Below are positions 45,282 through 53,747 of a DNA stretch of 64,000 nucleotides, piece by piece. The stretch lies in contig NZ_VTWS01000009.1 of the NCBI RefSeq assembly GCF_008727875.1, positions 186,001 to 250,000 on the forward strand, written 5' to 3'. The position numbers were made by a program, and so were the translations under genes. The notes under the pieces are model-generated. The model did not search any database, was not told where the DNA came from, and was given only the letters and a program-made list of their open reading frames with translations. The DNA comes from Larkinella humicola. GTDB lineage: Bacteria > Bacteroidota > Bacteroidia > Cytophagales > Spirosomataceae. Positions within the stretch are counted from its first letter, which is position 1. The number at the start of each line of letters is the position of its first letter.

Positions 45282-45707
45282 TCAATAAATGGTCTGCTGT
45301 TTCATGGATCGAACGCCGAGGTACAGCAGTAAACCGACCGGGCCCAGCAGAAAACAGAACAGCAGACACGGAATCATCCAGCCGTGCGGTACTTTCCGGC
45401 GTTTGCTGTCGCGCAACATCCAGCTTCCCACCGTCAGATCGAACGCCAGGTAGTGAATCCAGCCGGCCAGCAAGGCGGCACCCTGGCTGAATAACGTTTT
45501 TATTCCCGCCAGCGTGCTAAACGATTGCCAATCCAGGCCACTATCTCCAAAAAAAAGATAATAGATGTAAAAAACCGCCAGCAGGGCCGGAATTGGAAGC
45601 ATTTTGGTGAGCCAATCGGTGGGTGCCCAGCGGGGCGCAAAGAGCATCAGCAACCATTGCGGCAATACGAGTGTATTGACGATTTGAAAGACAGTATCGG
45701 TTGACAT
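45282..45707 (-). CDS. ABA4-like (DUF4281) membrane protein
   Basis: 141 residues with four membrane helices (VFQIVNTLVLPQWLLMLFAP, ALLAVFYIYYLFFG, GWIHYLAFDLTVGSWM, IPCLLFCFLLGPVGLLLYLGVR). The HYLAFDLTVGSWMLRDSKRR stretch followed by PHGWMIPCL matches DUF4281, the family of plant neoxanthin synthase ABA4. The bacterial role is unknown; carotenoid metabolism is conceivable because Cytophagales are pigmented. It precedes the TraB-like gene on the same strand. Confidence 0.8.
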   Translation of the reverse strand: MSTDTVFQIVNTLVLPQWLLMLFAPRWAPTDWLTKMLPIPALLAVFYIYYLFFGDSGLDWQSFSTLAGIKTLFSQGAALLAGWIHYLAFDLTVGSWMLRDSKRRKVPHGWMIPCLLFCFLLGPVGLLLYLGVRSMKQQTIY

Positions 45708-45863
45708 CAGTTTGGTGTTGACAGGACAAAGTATAGAAAGTTATTGATAGCAGAACAAAAACCGCCCCAATCTGCCGCGCCATTCAGAAAAATGATCGTA
45801 CGTCGCAACCCGATCCGAAAGCGCCTTCCATTCATCACAGACGTTTTTTTTCTTTCCTAAAAA

Positions 45864-45880
45864 TTTAGTTACTTACTAAA
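45864..45880. promoter_or_regulatory. Palindrome TTTAGT-N5-ACTAAA upstream of susC
   Basis: Perfect 6-bp arms at 45864-45869 and 45875-45880, 48 bp before the chosen susC ATG. AATGATCGT (45791-45799) and ACGATCATT (45883-45891) form a wider flanking inverted repeat. A dimeric repressor or activator could bind here; the protein is not identified. Confidence 0.4.
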
Positions 45881-45927
45881 TGGACGATCATTCTTCGTCT
45901 TATTTACAGGTTTTTTATCAACATTCT

Positions 45928-48900
45928 ATGAAATCAAAACTATTTCATGTGAAAAGTGGCTTTCATGGGCTACTCTTTGTCCTTTTTCTGCTGGTCGGCC
46001 GGGAAATTCAGGCCCAAACTATGACGTATACCTTCCAGGGGAAGGTAACGACAAAAAACGATGGCAAGCCGATGCCCGGCGCAGCGGTAGGGGTCATTGG
46101 CACCACGTCCGGCGGCATTTCCGACCAAAATGGTGCCTATCGTTTTACGGCTAATTTAACCCCCGGCACCTACACGCTCCAGTTCAGTTCCATTGGTTAC
46201 CAGACACAGCGGCAGAGCGTTACGCTCTCGCAGACTACCACCGTTTCGACCGACGGTAGCCTGGCCGATGATGCCCTGGGCCTCGACGAAGTGGTTGTTA
46301 CCGGAACGTCCGGCGCCACCAGCCGGAAACAACTGGGTAATACCATTGCGACCGTGCAGGCCAAGGACCTGCAACTCTCAGCCGCCACCTCGATTGATCA
46401 GGCACTGGCGGGTAAAGTGTCCGGCGCGCAGATTACCCAGAACTCCGGGAACCCCGCCGGTGGCATCAGCGTGCGGCTGCGGGGTCCCAGCACCATCGTC
46501 GGCTCGTCCGATCCGCTCTACATTGTCGATGGCGTGATCGTCAACAACGATTCGCGGGAACTGATCGACTTGGGAGGTTACTCGCAAAACCGCCTGGTCG
46601 ACATCAACCCGAACGACATCGAGCGCATCGAAATCATCAAAGGTGCGGCCGCAGCGGCCATTTACGGGTCGCGGGCCAACAACGGGGTCGTACAGATTTT
46701 CACCAAACGGGGCCAGGAAGGCCGCCCGACGATTACGTTTTCCACCCAGTTTCGGTTAAGTGACATTCGGAAAACGCTGCCTTACAACGAACACCCCGCT
46801 ACGTTTGCCAACGCGACCGTAACGGACAAGACGCAGACGCCGGTTACGCGCTACGATCTCCAGAAAGACATTTTCCGAACCGCCACCGGCCACGAGCAAT
46901 ACCTGTCGGTTTCGGGTGGAACGCCCACGACCCAGTATTTTTTCTCCGGGTCGCTGTTTGCCAATCAGGGCATTGTTCAGGGGTCGGATTTCAGCCGGGC
47001 TTCCAGCCGGATGCGCATTCAGCAGACGCTGACCAAGTGGGCGACGCTGAGCATCGGTTCGGCGTATACCTACAGCAACAGCAAGGAAATTCCGAATGGC
47101 GGGATCAACGAAGCCTACGGTGCGCTCACCGGTTTTATTTTCAGCAACAACTTCATCAATCCGCAACCCGATCCGGCCACGGGCGTTTATCCCTCGACGG
47201 CCCCGGTTTCGGTGGTGCGTCGCACGAACCCGCTGGAAGCCATTGCGCGCTTCGATTTCCGCCAGCGGACGAGCCGCTACATCGGTGATGCCCAGCTTAA
47301 CCTGACGCCCCTGCCCGGTTTAGGCATCGACTTCACGTTCGGTCTGGATACGTATTCCCAACTGGCCACGGGCTACATTCCGCCCAACAACACGACGCCC
47401 TCGTACAACGCCGGGTATTCGCGCAAAAGCGAAGCGTCGATTTTGCAGTTGAACAACGACCTGAACATTCGCTACCAGGCCAGCCCCACCGAATGGCTGA
47501 AATCCACGACCGGCATCGGCGCTACCTTGCAATACGACCGCAGCTTCACGACGGGCATCACCGCCCAGCAGTTGGGCGTTTTCGGCCAGACCGTGAACAA
47601 CGGGGCCAACATCCTCGCGGCCGAAAGCCGTACTGAACGGAGTTTCTTTGGCGTATTCGCGCAGCAAACCTTTGGTTTGTTCAACCGGTTTTTCGTGACA
47701 GCCGCCGGTCGGGTGGATGCCGCTTCGGTCTACGGGATCGACAACCGCTGGCAGTTTTACCCCAAGGTGAGCGGTTCGTACGTCGTGTCGGACGAATCGT
47801 TCTGGAAAAACTCGTCGCTGGCAAACGCCTTGCCGGACTTCAAAATTCGGGCGGCCTGGGGACAAGCGGGTAACCTGACGGCCATCGGTCCCTACGACCG
47901 GTTTACCAACTATTCGCCGGTTTCGGTGGGCGGACAGGTGGGCTATGCTGCTCCCGCGCAGTTGGGCAACTTCAGCGTGAAACCCGAACGGCAAACTGAA
48001 CTCGAAATCGGAACGGATTTCAGTCTGGCCAAAAACCGCATCGGCGTGGAGTTTACCTATTACCACAAGGAGGTGAAGGATTTGATTCTAAACCGCACGC
48101 TGTCGCCGAGCAGTGGCTACAACAACCGGTTTGTCAACATCGGTACCATGACCAACCGCGGTTTTGAAGTGCTGGTGCGGGCGATTCCTGTTGAGACGAA
48201 AAACGTTCGCTGGAACATTACCGCGACCTATACGCAGAATAAAAACGTGACCGACGGTGTCGAAGGCAACGGCGTGCTGCCTTTCGCGGGCGGTTTTGGG
48301 CAGGTGGCGGCCGTCAACGGCTACCCACTGGGCGCTTTTTACGCCACGTTTTTTGCCCGTAATCCCGACGGAAGCCTGTTGCTGACGCCGGGCGGTTTGC
48401 CCCAGCGCGAGCGGGGGATTCAGGGTGCCAACGGTACATACACCGTTCAACGGGCCGCAGACGGCCAGCCGAGCGGCACGATTTTGAGCAAGGTGATCGG
48501 TAACCCCAACCCGACCGCCATCTACTCGCTGATCAACGAAGTAGCGGTGGGATCGCGCTGGTCGTTCCGGATGCAGTGGGATGCCATGCAGAATTTCGAC
48601 GTGTTCAACTTCACCAAGCGCGTGGGCGACCGCGATCTGTACGGCGGTTTGAAAGGCTACGAGCCCGAACTGCGCGGAGAAGTTCCGAAAGGCACGAGTG
48701 CTGCCCTGTTCAGTATTTTTGAAAACTGGATCGAAGACGGTTCGTTTGTCAAACTCCGGGAGTTGTCGGCAGCTTATACGGTGACTCCTAAATTCTGGGG
48801 CTTCCGCAACGTGCGGTTCAGCGTAGCGGGTCGCAACCTGCTGTCGATCGACAACTACAGCGGCTACGATCCGGAAACCAATGCGGCCGGTCAATCCAAT

Positions 48901-48975
48901 GCCGTTCGGGGCTTCGACTTCGTGGAGGTTCCCATTCCGCGCACGCTGACGGTAGGCATCAACGCAACGTTTTAA
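45928..48975 (+). CDS. SusC/RagA-family TonB-linked outer-membrane transporter
   Basis: 1015 residues from the ATG at 45928 (MKSKLFHVKSGF), which gives the best signal peptide (LLFVLFLLVGREIQAQ). Regulatory-like beta-sandwich (about 33-115; FQGKVTTKNDGKPMPGAAVG, SIGYQTQ), TonB box DEVVVTGTSG, plug with GSRANNGVVQIFTKRGQEG, then a barrel ending PRTLTVGINATF. No STN domain. It is paired with the SusD-like gene 63 bp downstream but no enzymes or regulator are linked, so the substrate may be a peptide, glycan or cofactor rather than a locus-specific polysaccharide. Confidence 0.95.
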   Translation: MKSKLFHVKSGFHGLLFVLFLLVGREIQAQTMTYTFQGKVTTKNDGKPMPGAAVGVIGTTSGGISDQNGAYRFTANLTPGTYTLQFSSIGYQTQRQSVTLSQTTTVSTDGSLADDALGLDEVVVTGTSGATSRKQLGNTIATVQAKDLQLSAATSIDQALAGKVSGAQITQNSGNPAGGISVRLRGPSTIVGSSDPLYIVDGVIVNNDSRELIDLGGYSQNRLVDINPNDIERIEIIKGAAAAAIYGSRANNGVVQIFTKRGQEGRPTITFSTQFRLSDIRKTLPYNEHPATFANATVTDKTQTPVTRYDLQKDIFRTATGHEQYLSVSGGTPTTQYFFSGSLFANQGIVQGSDFSRASSRMRIQQTLTKWATLSIGSAYTYSNSKEIPNGGINEAYGALTGFIFSNNFINPQPDPATGVYPSTAPVSVVRRTNPLEAIARFDFRQRTSRYIGDAQLNLTPLPGLGIDFTFGLDTYSQLATGYIPPNNTTPSYNAGYSRKSEASILQLNNDLNIRYQASPTEWLKSTTGIGATLQYDRSFTTGITAQQLGVFGQTVNNGANILAAESRTERSFFGVFAQQTFGLFNRFFVTAAGRVDAASVYGIDNRWQFYPKVSGSYVVSDESFWKNSSLANALPDFKIRAAWGQAGNLTAIGPYDRFTNYSPVSVGGQVGYAAPAQLGNFSVKPERQTELEIGTDFSLAKNRIGVEFTYYHKEVKDLILNRTLSPSSGYNNRFVNIGTMTNRGFEVLVRAIPVETKNVRWNITATYTQNKNVTDGVEGNGVLPFAGGFGQVAAVNGYPLGAFYATFFARNPDGSLLLTPGGLPQRERGIQGANGTYTVQRAADGQPSGTILSKVIGNPNPTAIYSLINEVAVGSRWSFRMQWDAMQNFDVFNFTKRVGDRDLYGGLKGYEPELRGEVPKGTSAALFSIFENWIEDGSFVKLRELSAAYTVTPKFWGFRNVRFSVAGRNLLSIDNYSGYDPETNAAGQSNAVRGFDFVEVPIPRTLTVGINATF

Positions 48976-49038
48976 CGATTTTATCTGGTAAACCGGGGGC
49001 AGCTTCGGCGGTCTCCTGTTCTTTCCAATCCATTTGAT

Positions 49039-50340
49039 ATGAAGCCAACACGATTAATCATTTTCTTCGCTTTTCTGCTGCTGGCGGGCTGTAAGCTCGA
49101 CATCACCAACCCCAACGGCCCCACCGACGCCCAGGTGCTCAGCACCCGCGACGGCATGATTACGCTCAGCATCGGGATGCGGCAGTTTTATTCGACTTCC
49201 GCGCTCGAATCGCTGCTGCTGGCCCCCGGCACCACCACGCGCGAAATCAAAGGAATTACGACCTTTACGAATATTCTGGAGCTGGAAGCGGGCGGTACGG
49301 GCCTGCCCACGTTCAACGGGAACGTGCTGGGCCTCTGGCTGCGGATGCTGCGGGTCATGGGCATGGCCGAGGATCTGATCGCCAATGCGCCCACGGTTTT
49401 AGCCAACGAACCGGCCCTTCGCAGTGGCATTGTCGCCCACGCCAATCTGTTCAAGGCAATGGCCCTCGGCGGACTCGCCACGGCTTTTGAGCAGGTGCCG
49501 CTGCAAACCAACAAAACCGGGTCTGTGACGTTCTCCGACCGCAAAGCCGCCCTGACCGAAGCCATCCGGCTGCTGGACGAAGCCGCTTCGCTCGTGGCAA
49601 CCAACCCGCCAACGGCGACGTTCACCACCCAGGTAACGGGGGCCGATTTCGATCTGGTCAACACCATTCAGGCCTACCGGGCGCGGTATAATCTGGCGGC
49701 AGGCAATTACCCGGCGGCACTGGCCGCGGCCAATGCGGTGAATCTGACGGCTCGCTCGCAGTTTGTGTACAACACGCAAAGCCCGAATCCGATTTACCAG
49801 CAGGTGCAGATTTCGGCGAACTACGCGCCCCGGGCCACGCTGGGCTTACCGGCCACGCTGCTCGAAGCGGGCGACGGTCGGCTGGCGTTTTACCTGTCGA
49901 CACCCGATAAAACCGTCAATGGCGAAGCCCTGAAAACGCTCAAAGGGTTTTTCGACGCCATCGACCGGCCCATTCCAGTGTATATGCCCGACGAGGTGCG
50001 GCTGATTCGGGCGGAAGCCCTGGTGCGCAGCAATGGCGACCTGAATGCCGCCGTAGCCGACATCAACGCCGTTCGGACGCAGCGAACCGGTGATCCGTTC
50101 GGGGTGTATCCCGGACTGGCTGCTTACGCCGGAGCCGTTACAGCGGAAGCGTTGTTAACGGAGATTTACAAGCAACGCGGAACCGAACTGTTCCTGACCG
50201 GGCTGCGGCTCGAAGACAGCCGCCGGTTTGGACGCCCCGCCCCGCCGACCAGTCTGACGGAACGCAACCGGAATTTCTACCCGTATCCCGACCAGGAGCG
50301 GTTAACGAATCCGAATACCCCCGCTGATCCGGCGATTTGA
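49039..50340 (+). CDS. SusD/RagB-like outer-membrane lipoprotein
   Basis: 433 residues, shorter than classic SusD. Lipobox LLLAGC with Cys at about 18, followed by KLDITNPNGPTDAQVL. Helical repeats and the RagB/SusD tail TEIYKQRGTELFLTGLRLEDSRRFG, then the Tyr-rich end NFYPYPDQERLTNPNTP are visible. It forms the surface-exposed lid and substrate binder for the SusC protein encoded just upstream. An outer-membrane beta-barrel gene lies convergently after it. Confidence 0.88.
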   Translation: MKPTRLIIFFAFLLLAGCKLDITNPNGPTDAQVLSTRDGMITLSIGMRQFYSTSALESLLLAPGTTTREIKGITTFTNILELEAGGTGLPTFNGNVLGLWLRMLRVMGMAEDLIANAPTVLANEPALRSGIVAHANLFKAMALGGLATAFEQVPLQTNKTGSVTFSDRKAALTEAIRLLDEAASLVATNPPTATFTTQVTGADFDLVNTIQAYRARYNLAAGNYPAALAAANAVNLTARSQFVYNTQSPNPIYQQVQISANYAPRATLGLPATLLEAGDGRLAFYLSTPDKTVNGEALKTLKGFFDAIDRPIPVYMPDEVRLIRAEALVRSNGDLNAAVADINAVRTQRTGDPFGVYPGLAAYAGAVTAEALLTEIYKQRGTELFLTGLRLEDSRRFGRPAPPTSLTERNRNFYPYPDQERLTNPNTPADPAI

Positions 50341-50413
50341 TATGAAATTGGTTTATTCCTGCCGGTATTCAAAATTGAACACCGGCAGGAATAAATATTT
50401 TGCTCGAATTAAA

Positions 50414-50631
50414 TTACCAGCCCAAACCGATGACGGCGTTGACGCGGAGAGCAAGGCTGGGCTGATACGTATTTTTATAAAAGTCCCCGAGTGCACGACC
50501 CGGCCCGTAAACATGGTTTTTCTCCCGTTTTGGAATAGTGATTTCTGGTCCAACATTGAGATCGACAAAACCCCGTCGCCCGATCCGGCGTTGAAATCCC
50601 CACATGGCTGAAAGCAGTGGTGCGCCATACG
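50414..50631 (-). pseudogene. Out-of-frame 3' end of the outer-membrane protein gene
   Basis: In the third minus-strand frame, the codons after the G tract read AYGAPLLSAMWGFQRRIG, then RRGFVDLNVGPEITIP and the stop after LRVNAVIGLGW, a typical terminal beta-strand with an aromatic end. It is the natural continuation of the gene at 50475-51218, lost from that frame by one or two bases at the G8 tract. Seven or ten Gs would rejoin the two parts. Confidence 0.7.
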
Positions 50632-51218
50632 CCCCCCCCTATATCATAATTATTCGTCCCTGCGGATGATCCAGTTTTTGTATCATAGCGGTGTTCGATG
50701 ACTCGAACCGAAAGCGCCCGAGTATATTGAATACCAATGTAGTTTCCCGAGAAATTATTGGCCGCTTTTCCTTCCCGGATGCGTTTTGCCATATCGTAAT
50801 AAAACCGAGTTCCTACTTTGGCATAAACAAATCCTCTGAACATTCTATCGGTATCAATATAAGTTCCATTATTATAATAAGGCACCGCAAATTGATCATA
50901 CTTATTGTACCGAAGCATAAAATCAAACCCAGCCATCACCGAAAAAGAAGGCGTTATTTTCCGTTCCACCGATACATCCGCGTTCAGACCAATTCGGAAT
51001 GAAGGCCTTCCCGTAAAATCCCGATCCCCGGCATTCGGCCAGAATCCCAGTTTGAACAGCGTTTTCTCCTCCACATTGGCCCGTGTGATGTAGCGATAAA
51101 ACCGCTTGAGTTCGCTGGTGGTGATCGTGCTGTCTTCCTGAGAATAGGTCGTTTGCTGGGCGAAAACGGAAGATAATCCCCAAAACATCGCAAAAGTAAA
51201 AACGGCAATCGCCTTCAT
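50475..51218 (-). CDS. Outer-membrane beta-barrel protein, frameshifted near the C-terminus
   Basis: 247 residues as read, from the ATG at 51218 (MKAIAVFTFAMFW). Signal peptide ends near SSVFAQ. The body (about 20-190) has alternating strands such as FRIGLNADVSVERKITPSFS and MFRGFVYAKVGTRFYYDM, as in small outer-membrane barrels. After DIGGG at the G8 tract the reading becomes basic and Cys-rich (CRSQCWTRNHY), which is not barrel-like; the true tail lies in another frame at 50414-50631. It is probably the last gene of the sigma/anti-sigma operon, 33 bp after the DUF4097-like gene. Either a sequencing error, a decayed gene or an off-phase variable gene. Confidence 0.7.
   Translation of the reverse strand: MKAIAVFTFAMFWGLSSVFAQQTTYSQEDSTITTSELKRFYRYITRANVEEKTLFKLGFWPNAGDRDFTGRPSFRIGLNADVSVERKITPSFSVMAGFDFMLRYNKYDQFAVPYYNNGTYIDTDRMFRGFVYAKVGTRFYYDMAKRIREGKAANNFSGNYIGIQYTRALSVRVIEHRYDTKTGSSAGTNNYDIGGGVWRTTAFSHVGISTPDRATGFCRSQCWTRNHYSKTGEKPCLRAGSCTRGLL
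50632..50639. repeat. Homopolymer tract (G8 on the coding strand)
   Basis: Eight Cs on the plus strand inside the outer-membrane protein gene, exactly where the reading frame breaks. Counting codons shows that loss of one G, or gain of two, restores the barrel tail. Confidence 0.9.
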
Positions 51219-51251
51219 ATCCAATTTGTTTAGTATTTCTGTCAACCTCTT

Positions 51252-52148
51252 TTACTTCGCCAGCGTCACCCCGCCCACGCTTGGCTGAATGACCATTGGG
51301 CTGTATGAATTCGTTACGGAAATGATGCCTTTACTACCACTGGATGAATACCGAAAGCGTCGCTTGTGGGCACTCAGGTGTCCGCTGTAGAGTTCCGGCA
51401 CCTGAATCGTCGAAAACGTCGTTTCGATCTCATACTGAAAATCGTCCAGCCGTTTGGGATACAGAAAAACCTCGGTGCGGGCGGCCTGAACGGTCAGGGC
51501 CGTCAGGCTGGTGACGGGCTGAATCGAGAGTTTGCCATACCGGCTTTGAATGGTGCCGTTGCCGCTCAGGTCGCGGAGGGTGATTTCGGCTTTTTCGGCT
51601 TTGATGGTGAAAAAACCGCCCAGCTCCGTCGCATCGATGTCGCCATAGTCGGAGATAACCGTTGTTTTTCCGTTCAGGCTGAAAAGAGAGAGTTTACCAA
51701 ATTCCATCTTCAAACTCGTGTCGCCAGCCAGATCGCTGAGAATCACGTCGCCGAAGGTATTCTGGAGGCTTACGGCGCAGCGCGTCGGCACCCAGATTTC
51801 ATAAACCGCCTTCAGATTGCCCTTGATCGCGCCCGCCCGCTGCGGAATCGTGAAGCGGTTGGAAAGATCGATGACGTTGTTGCGGGTTTGAATGTCGTAG
51901 TTCAGGTACCCCAGTTCGCGTTCGGCCACCTCGCGCTCCGGGTGTTTGGCAATCAGTTTCAGCCGCACCAGCACCGTTGTTTTGCTCCAGCCTTTGATCG
52001 TAATGTCGGCTTTCTGGGCCGTCAGGTTCACGCGCTGGCCGACGCTGTAGGGCAGTTCTTTTTCCACGGTTTTCGTCACCACCTGCAGCCGGGTTTGGGC
52101 CAGGGTGGAAATCGTCACGAAAGTCAGTAGAAAAAGCAGCGTTTTCAT
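51252..52148 (-). CDS. DUF4097-like beta-helix protein, exported
   Basis: 298 residues. Signal peptide about 1-17 (LLFLLTFVTISTLAQ). The body is a repeated short-strand pattern (NTFGDVILSDLAGDTSL, EFGKLSLFSLNGKTTVISDYGDI, SRYGKLSIQPV) typical of DUF4097-type putative adhesins with a right-handed beta-helix. The ATG at 52148 overlaps the stop of the putative anti-sigma gene (ATGA), so the two are co-translated. This gene order is found in many Bacteroidota sigma operons; its function in the envelope is unknown. Confidence 0.75.
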   Translation of the reverse strand: MKTLLFLLTFVTISTLAQTRLQVVTKTVEKELPYSVGQRVNLTAQKADITIKGWSKTTVLVRLKLIAKHPEREVAERELGYLNYDIQTRNNVIDLSNRFTIPQRAGAIKGNLKAVYEIWVPTRCAVSLQNTFGDVILSDLAGDTSLKMEFGKLSLFSLNGKTTVISDYGDIDATELGGFFTIKAEKAEITLRDLSGNGTIQSRYGKLSIQPVTSLTALTVQAARTEVFLYPKRLDDFQYEIETTFSTIQVPELYSGHLSAHKRRFRYSSSGSKGIISVTNSYSPMVIQPSVGGVTLAK

Positions 52149-52738
52149 ATCGTTAAAATCCGGACGAGTTCTTTGGTCACCTCAGCGCGTTCGTTTTCAA
52201 TCTTGATCTGGGCCTGCACCAGCGCCGGGTCGTTGCCAAACACCAGCAATTCCTGCTCAACGGCTTCTTTCCGGCTGCTCAGTTCGTTCAGGTGCTGTTT
52301 CAGTTCCTTCACTTCCGGTTTCTGACACACAACGGTTTGCTGCGCACACTGCTCGTCAATAAAACGTTCAACTTTCTGATCAGCAGCCGATTGCAGCGGC
52401 TCCGACGCCACCGTCAATTCCGTTTCAACGACTTCGGTTTGGTAGCTAATCGTCACTTTTTCGTCGGAAGCCGGTCGCACAACCAGCCAGGCTCCCGTCA
52501 CTACCGCAGCGGCTGCGGCTGCCCACCTGAATGAATACTTCCAGAGCGCCCGAACCACCGGTTTTTCCAGTTGCCCGGCAATCTGTTCCCAGGCATCGGC
52601 TTTCGGGTCAAAAACCGGCAAGTCGTCCAGCGCCCGGTCAATCGTTGCATCCGCCCGCAAATCCGCGTCGATCCGATCCCACAGATCGGGCCGGGGTTCG
52701 TGTTCGGGCAGTTGTTGCAGTGCTTTCGTCCAGTTCAT
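52145..52738 (-). CDS. Putative anti-sigma factor, single-pass membrane protein
   Basis: 197 residues from the ATG at 52738; a GTG at 52744 that overlaps the sigma stop is possible. The N-terminal part (about 1-70) is cytoplasmic and acidic, with two copies of a PxxDxWDxI-like motif (PRPDLWDRIDADL, PKADAWEQIAGQL). A membrane helix lies at about 70-88 (WAAAAAAVVTGAWLVV). The periplasmic part ends in a long Glu-rich coiled coil (about 140-190). No ZAS-type zinc motif is seen, so the anti-sigma call rests on its place directly after the sigma gene. Confidence 0.7.
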   Translation of the reverse strand: MNWTKALQQLPEHEPRPDLWDRIDADLRADATIDRALDDLPVFDPKADAWEQIAGQLEKPVVRALWKYSFRWAAAAAAVVTGAWLVVRPASDEKVTISYQTEVVETELTVASEPLQSAADQKVERFIDEQCAQQTVVCQKPEVKELKQHLNELSSRKEAVEQELLVFGNDPALVQAQIKIENERAEVTKELVRILTI

Positions 52739-52740
52739 CG

Positions 52741-53286
52741 TCACCTGAATTCAGATAGCTTTTTTCGCAATAATTTCCGGGCGTAGCTGACCTGCGATTT
52801 GGAAGTTCCTTCCGAAATGTTCAACATGGCCGCAATTTCGTGGTGTTTATACCCTTCGACTTCGGCCAGCACAAAAACCGCCCTGGCGCCGTCGGGCAAC
52901 GACCGAATGGCTGCATCCAGAACCGCCCCGGTGATCGTGTCCGGCACCTCAACGGGCTGATCGTGAAACTGTTCGTCGAGGGTTTCAAACCGCCATTCGA
53001 GTTGCTGTTTTCGCAGCGCCTGCCGAACCACAATTGTTTTGATCCAGGCTCCCAGCGTCGACTGAAACCGGAACGAGTCCAGATGCCGGAACACCTCCAC
53101 AAAGGCATCCTGCAAGGCATCATTGGCGTGGTCGTTGTCGTTCAAAATCCGCAGGGCCACCGAAAACATCGCCCGTTTATACCGCTCGAACAACAGCCGT
53201 TGCGCCATCCGCTGCGCCACAGGCCGATCCTTTCGCAGACAGAAGTCAACGAGTTCACTTTCCGATATATCGGGCGTCAGCGTCAA
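52741..53286 (-). CDS. ECF-type RNA polymerase sigma factor
   Basis: 181 residues. Region 2 at about 30-95 (YKRAMFSVALRILNDNDHANDALQDAFVEVFRHLDSF), region 4 at about 125-178 (LPDGARAVFVLAEVEGYKHHEIAAMLNISEGTSKSQVSYARKLLRKKL). It heads an operon with the anti-sigma candidate, the DUF4097-like protein and the outer-membrane protein. It probably responds to an envelope signal and controls its own operon, as such units usually do. No promoter that resembles a self-regulated site was identified. Confidence 0.92.
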   Translation of the reverse strand: MTLTPDISESELVDFCLRKDRPVAQRMAQRLLFERYKRAMFSVALRILNDNDHANDALQDAFVEVFRHLDSFRFQSTLGAWIKTIVVRQALRKQQLEWRFETLDEQFHDQPVEVPDTITGAVLDAAIRSLPDGARAVFVLAEVEGYKHHEIAAMLNISEGTSKSQVSYARKLLRKKLSEFR

Positions 53287-53747
53287 AGGAGCCAGGCTTG
53301 GGTTGAACGTTCAACCTAAAGGGCAGAAAAGAAGGGAAAAGGTTGGAAAGGGAGGGGAAATAATGTAAAATGGAATGTAAAATGAGTAATGCAAAATGGG
53401 GAATGTAAACGTGAATCAGGACTTTCGCTTTTATCCCTAACTTCCCCAACGTCGGCCCCACCTGAAGGTTACGCCAGTAGGTTTTGACCTTGAAAAGACA
53501 TAAGTTCCTGAGCCGCACGGGAAAGAACCAGACTCAGCACAAGCCCGAAGGGCTGCCCTGTGGATAACCACGGATGCAATCCGGGGACGGGACAGTGAGC
53601 TGAGGGGGTTGACTCAGGCCCTGACCGACTCAACCCTTTCCGGGTTAGCATGGTTGGCTTCATACGTCCGCCTAGCCCCGGATGCAATCCGGGGTTATCA
53701 GATTGGCAGCCCTTCGGGCTTTTTAGGTATCATTTTACATTCCTTTT
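53287..53747. other. 461-bp intergenic region with repeats only
   Basis: No gene is supported. It holds irregular tandem units of AATGTAAAATGG type at 53362-53410 (four units) and a paired inverted REP-like element at 53541-53721. The promoter of the sigma operon must lie near 53290-53400 on the minus strand, but I see no exact TAnnTTTG box. Confidence 0.6.
53541..53721. repeat. Paired inverted REP-like (BIME-type) element
   Basis: The 46-nt arm 53541-53586 matches the reverse complement of 53676-53721 at 37 of 46 positions. Each arm has two hairpins: AGCCCGAAGGGCT or AGCCCTTCGGGCT, and the CGGAT-GCA-ATCCG stem, extended to a perfect 8-bp stem CCCCGGAT/ATCCGGGG at 53676-53694. About 90 bp of unrelated DNA separates the arms. 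The arrangement resembles BIMEs moved by REP-associated tyrosine transposases. The right hairpin is followed by TTTT on the plus strand. Confidence 0.75.

Noticed and set aside
50353-50628. Separate 91-codon gene downstream of the outer-membrane protein
   Set aside because: It is the wrong frame; the barrel-like tail is in the frame ending at 50414.
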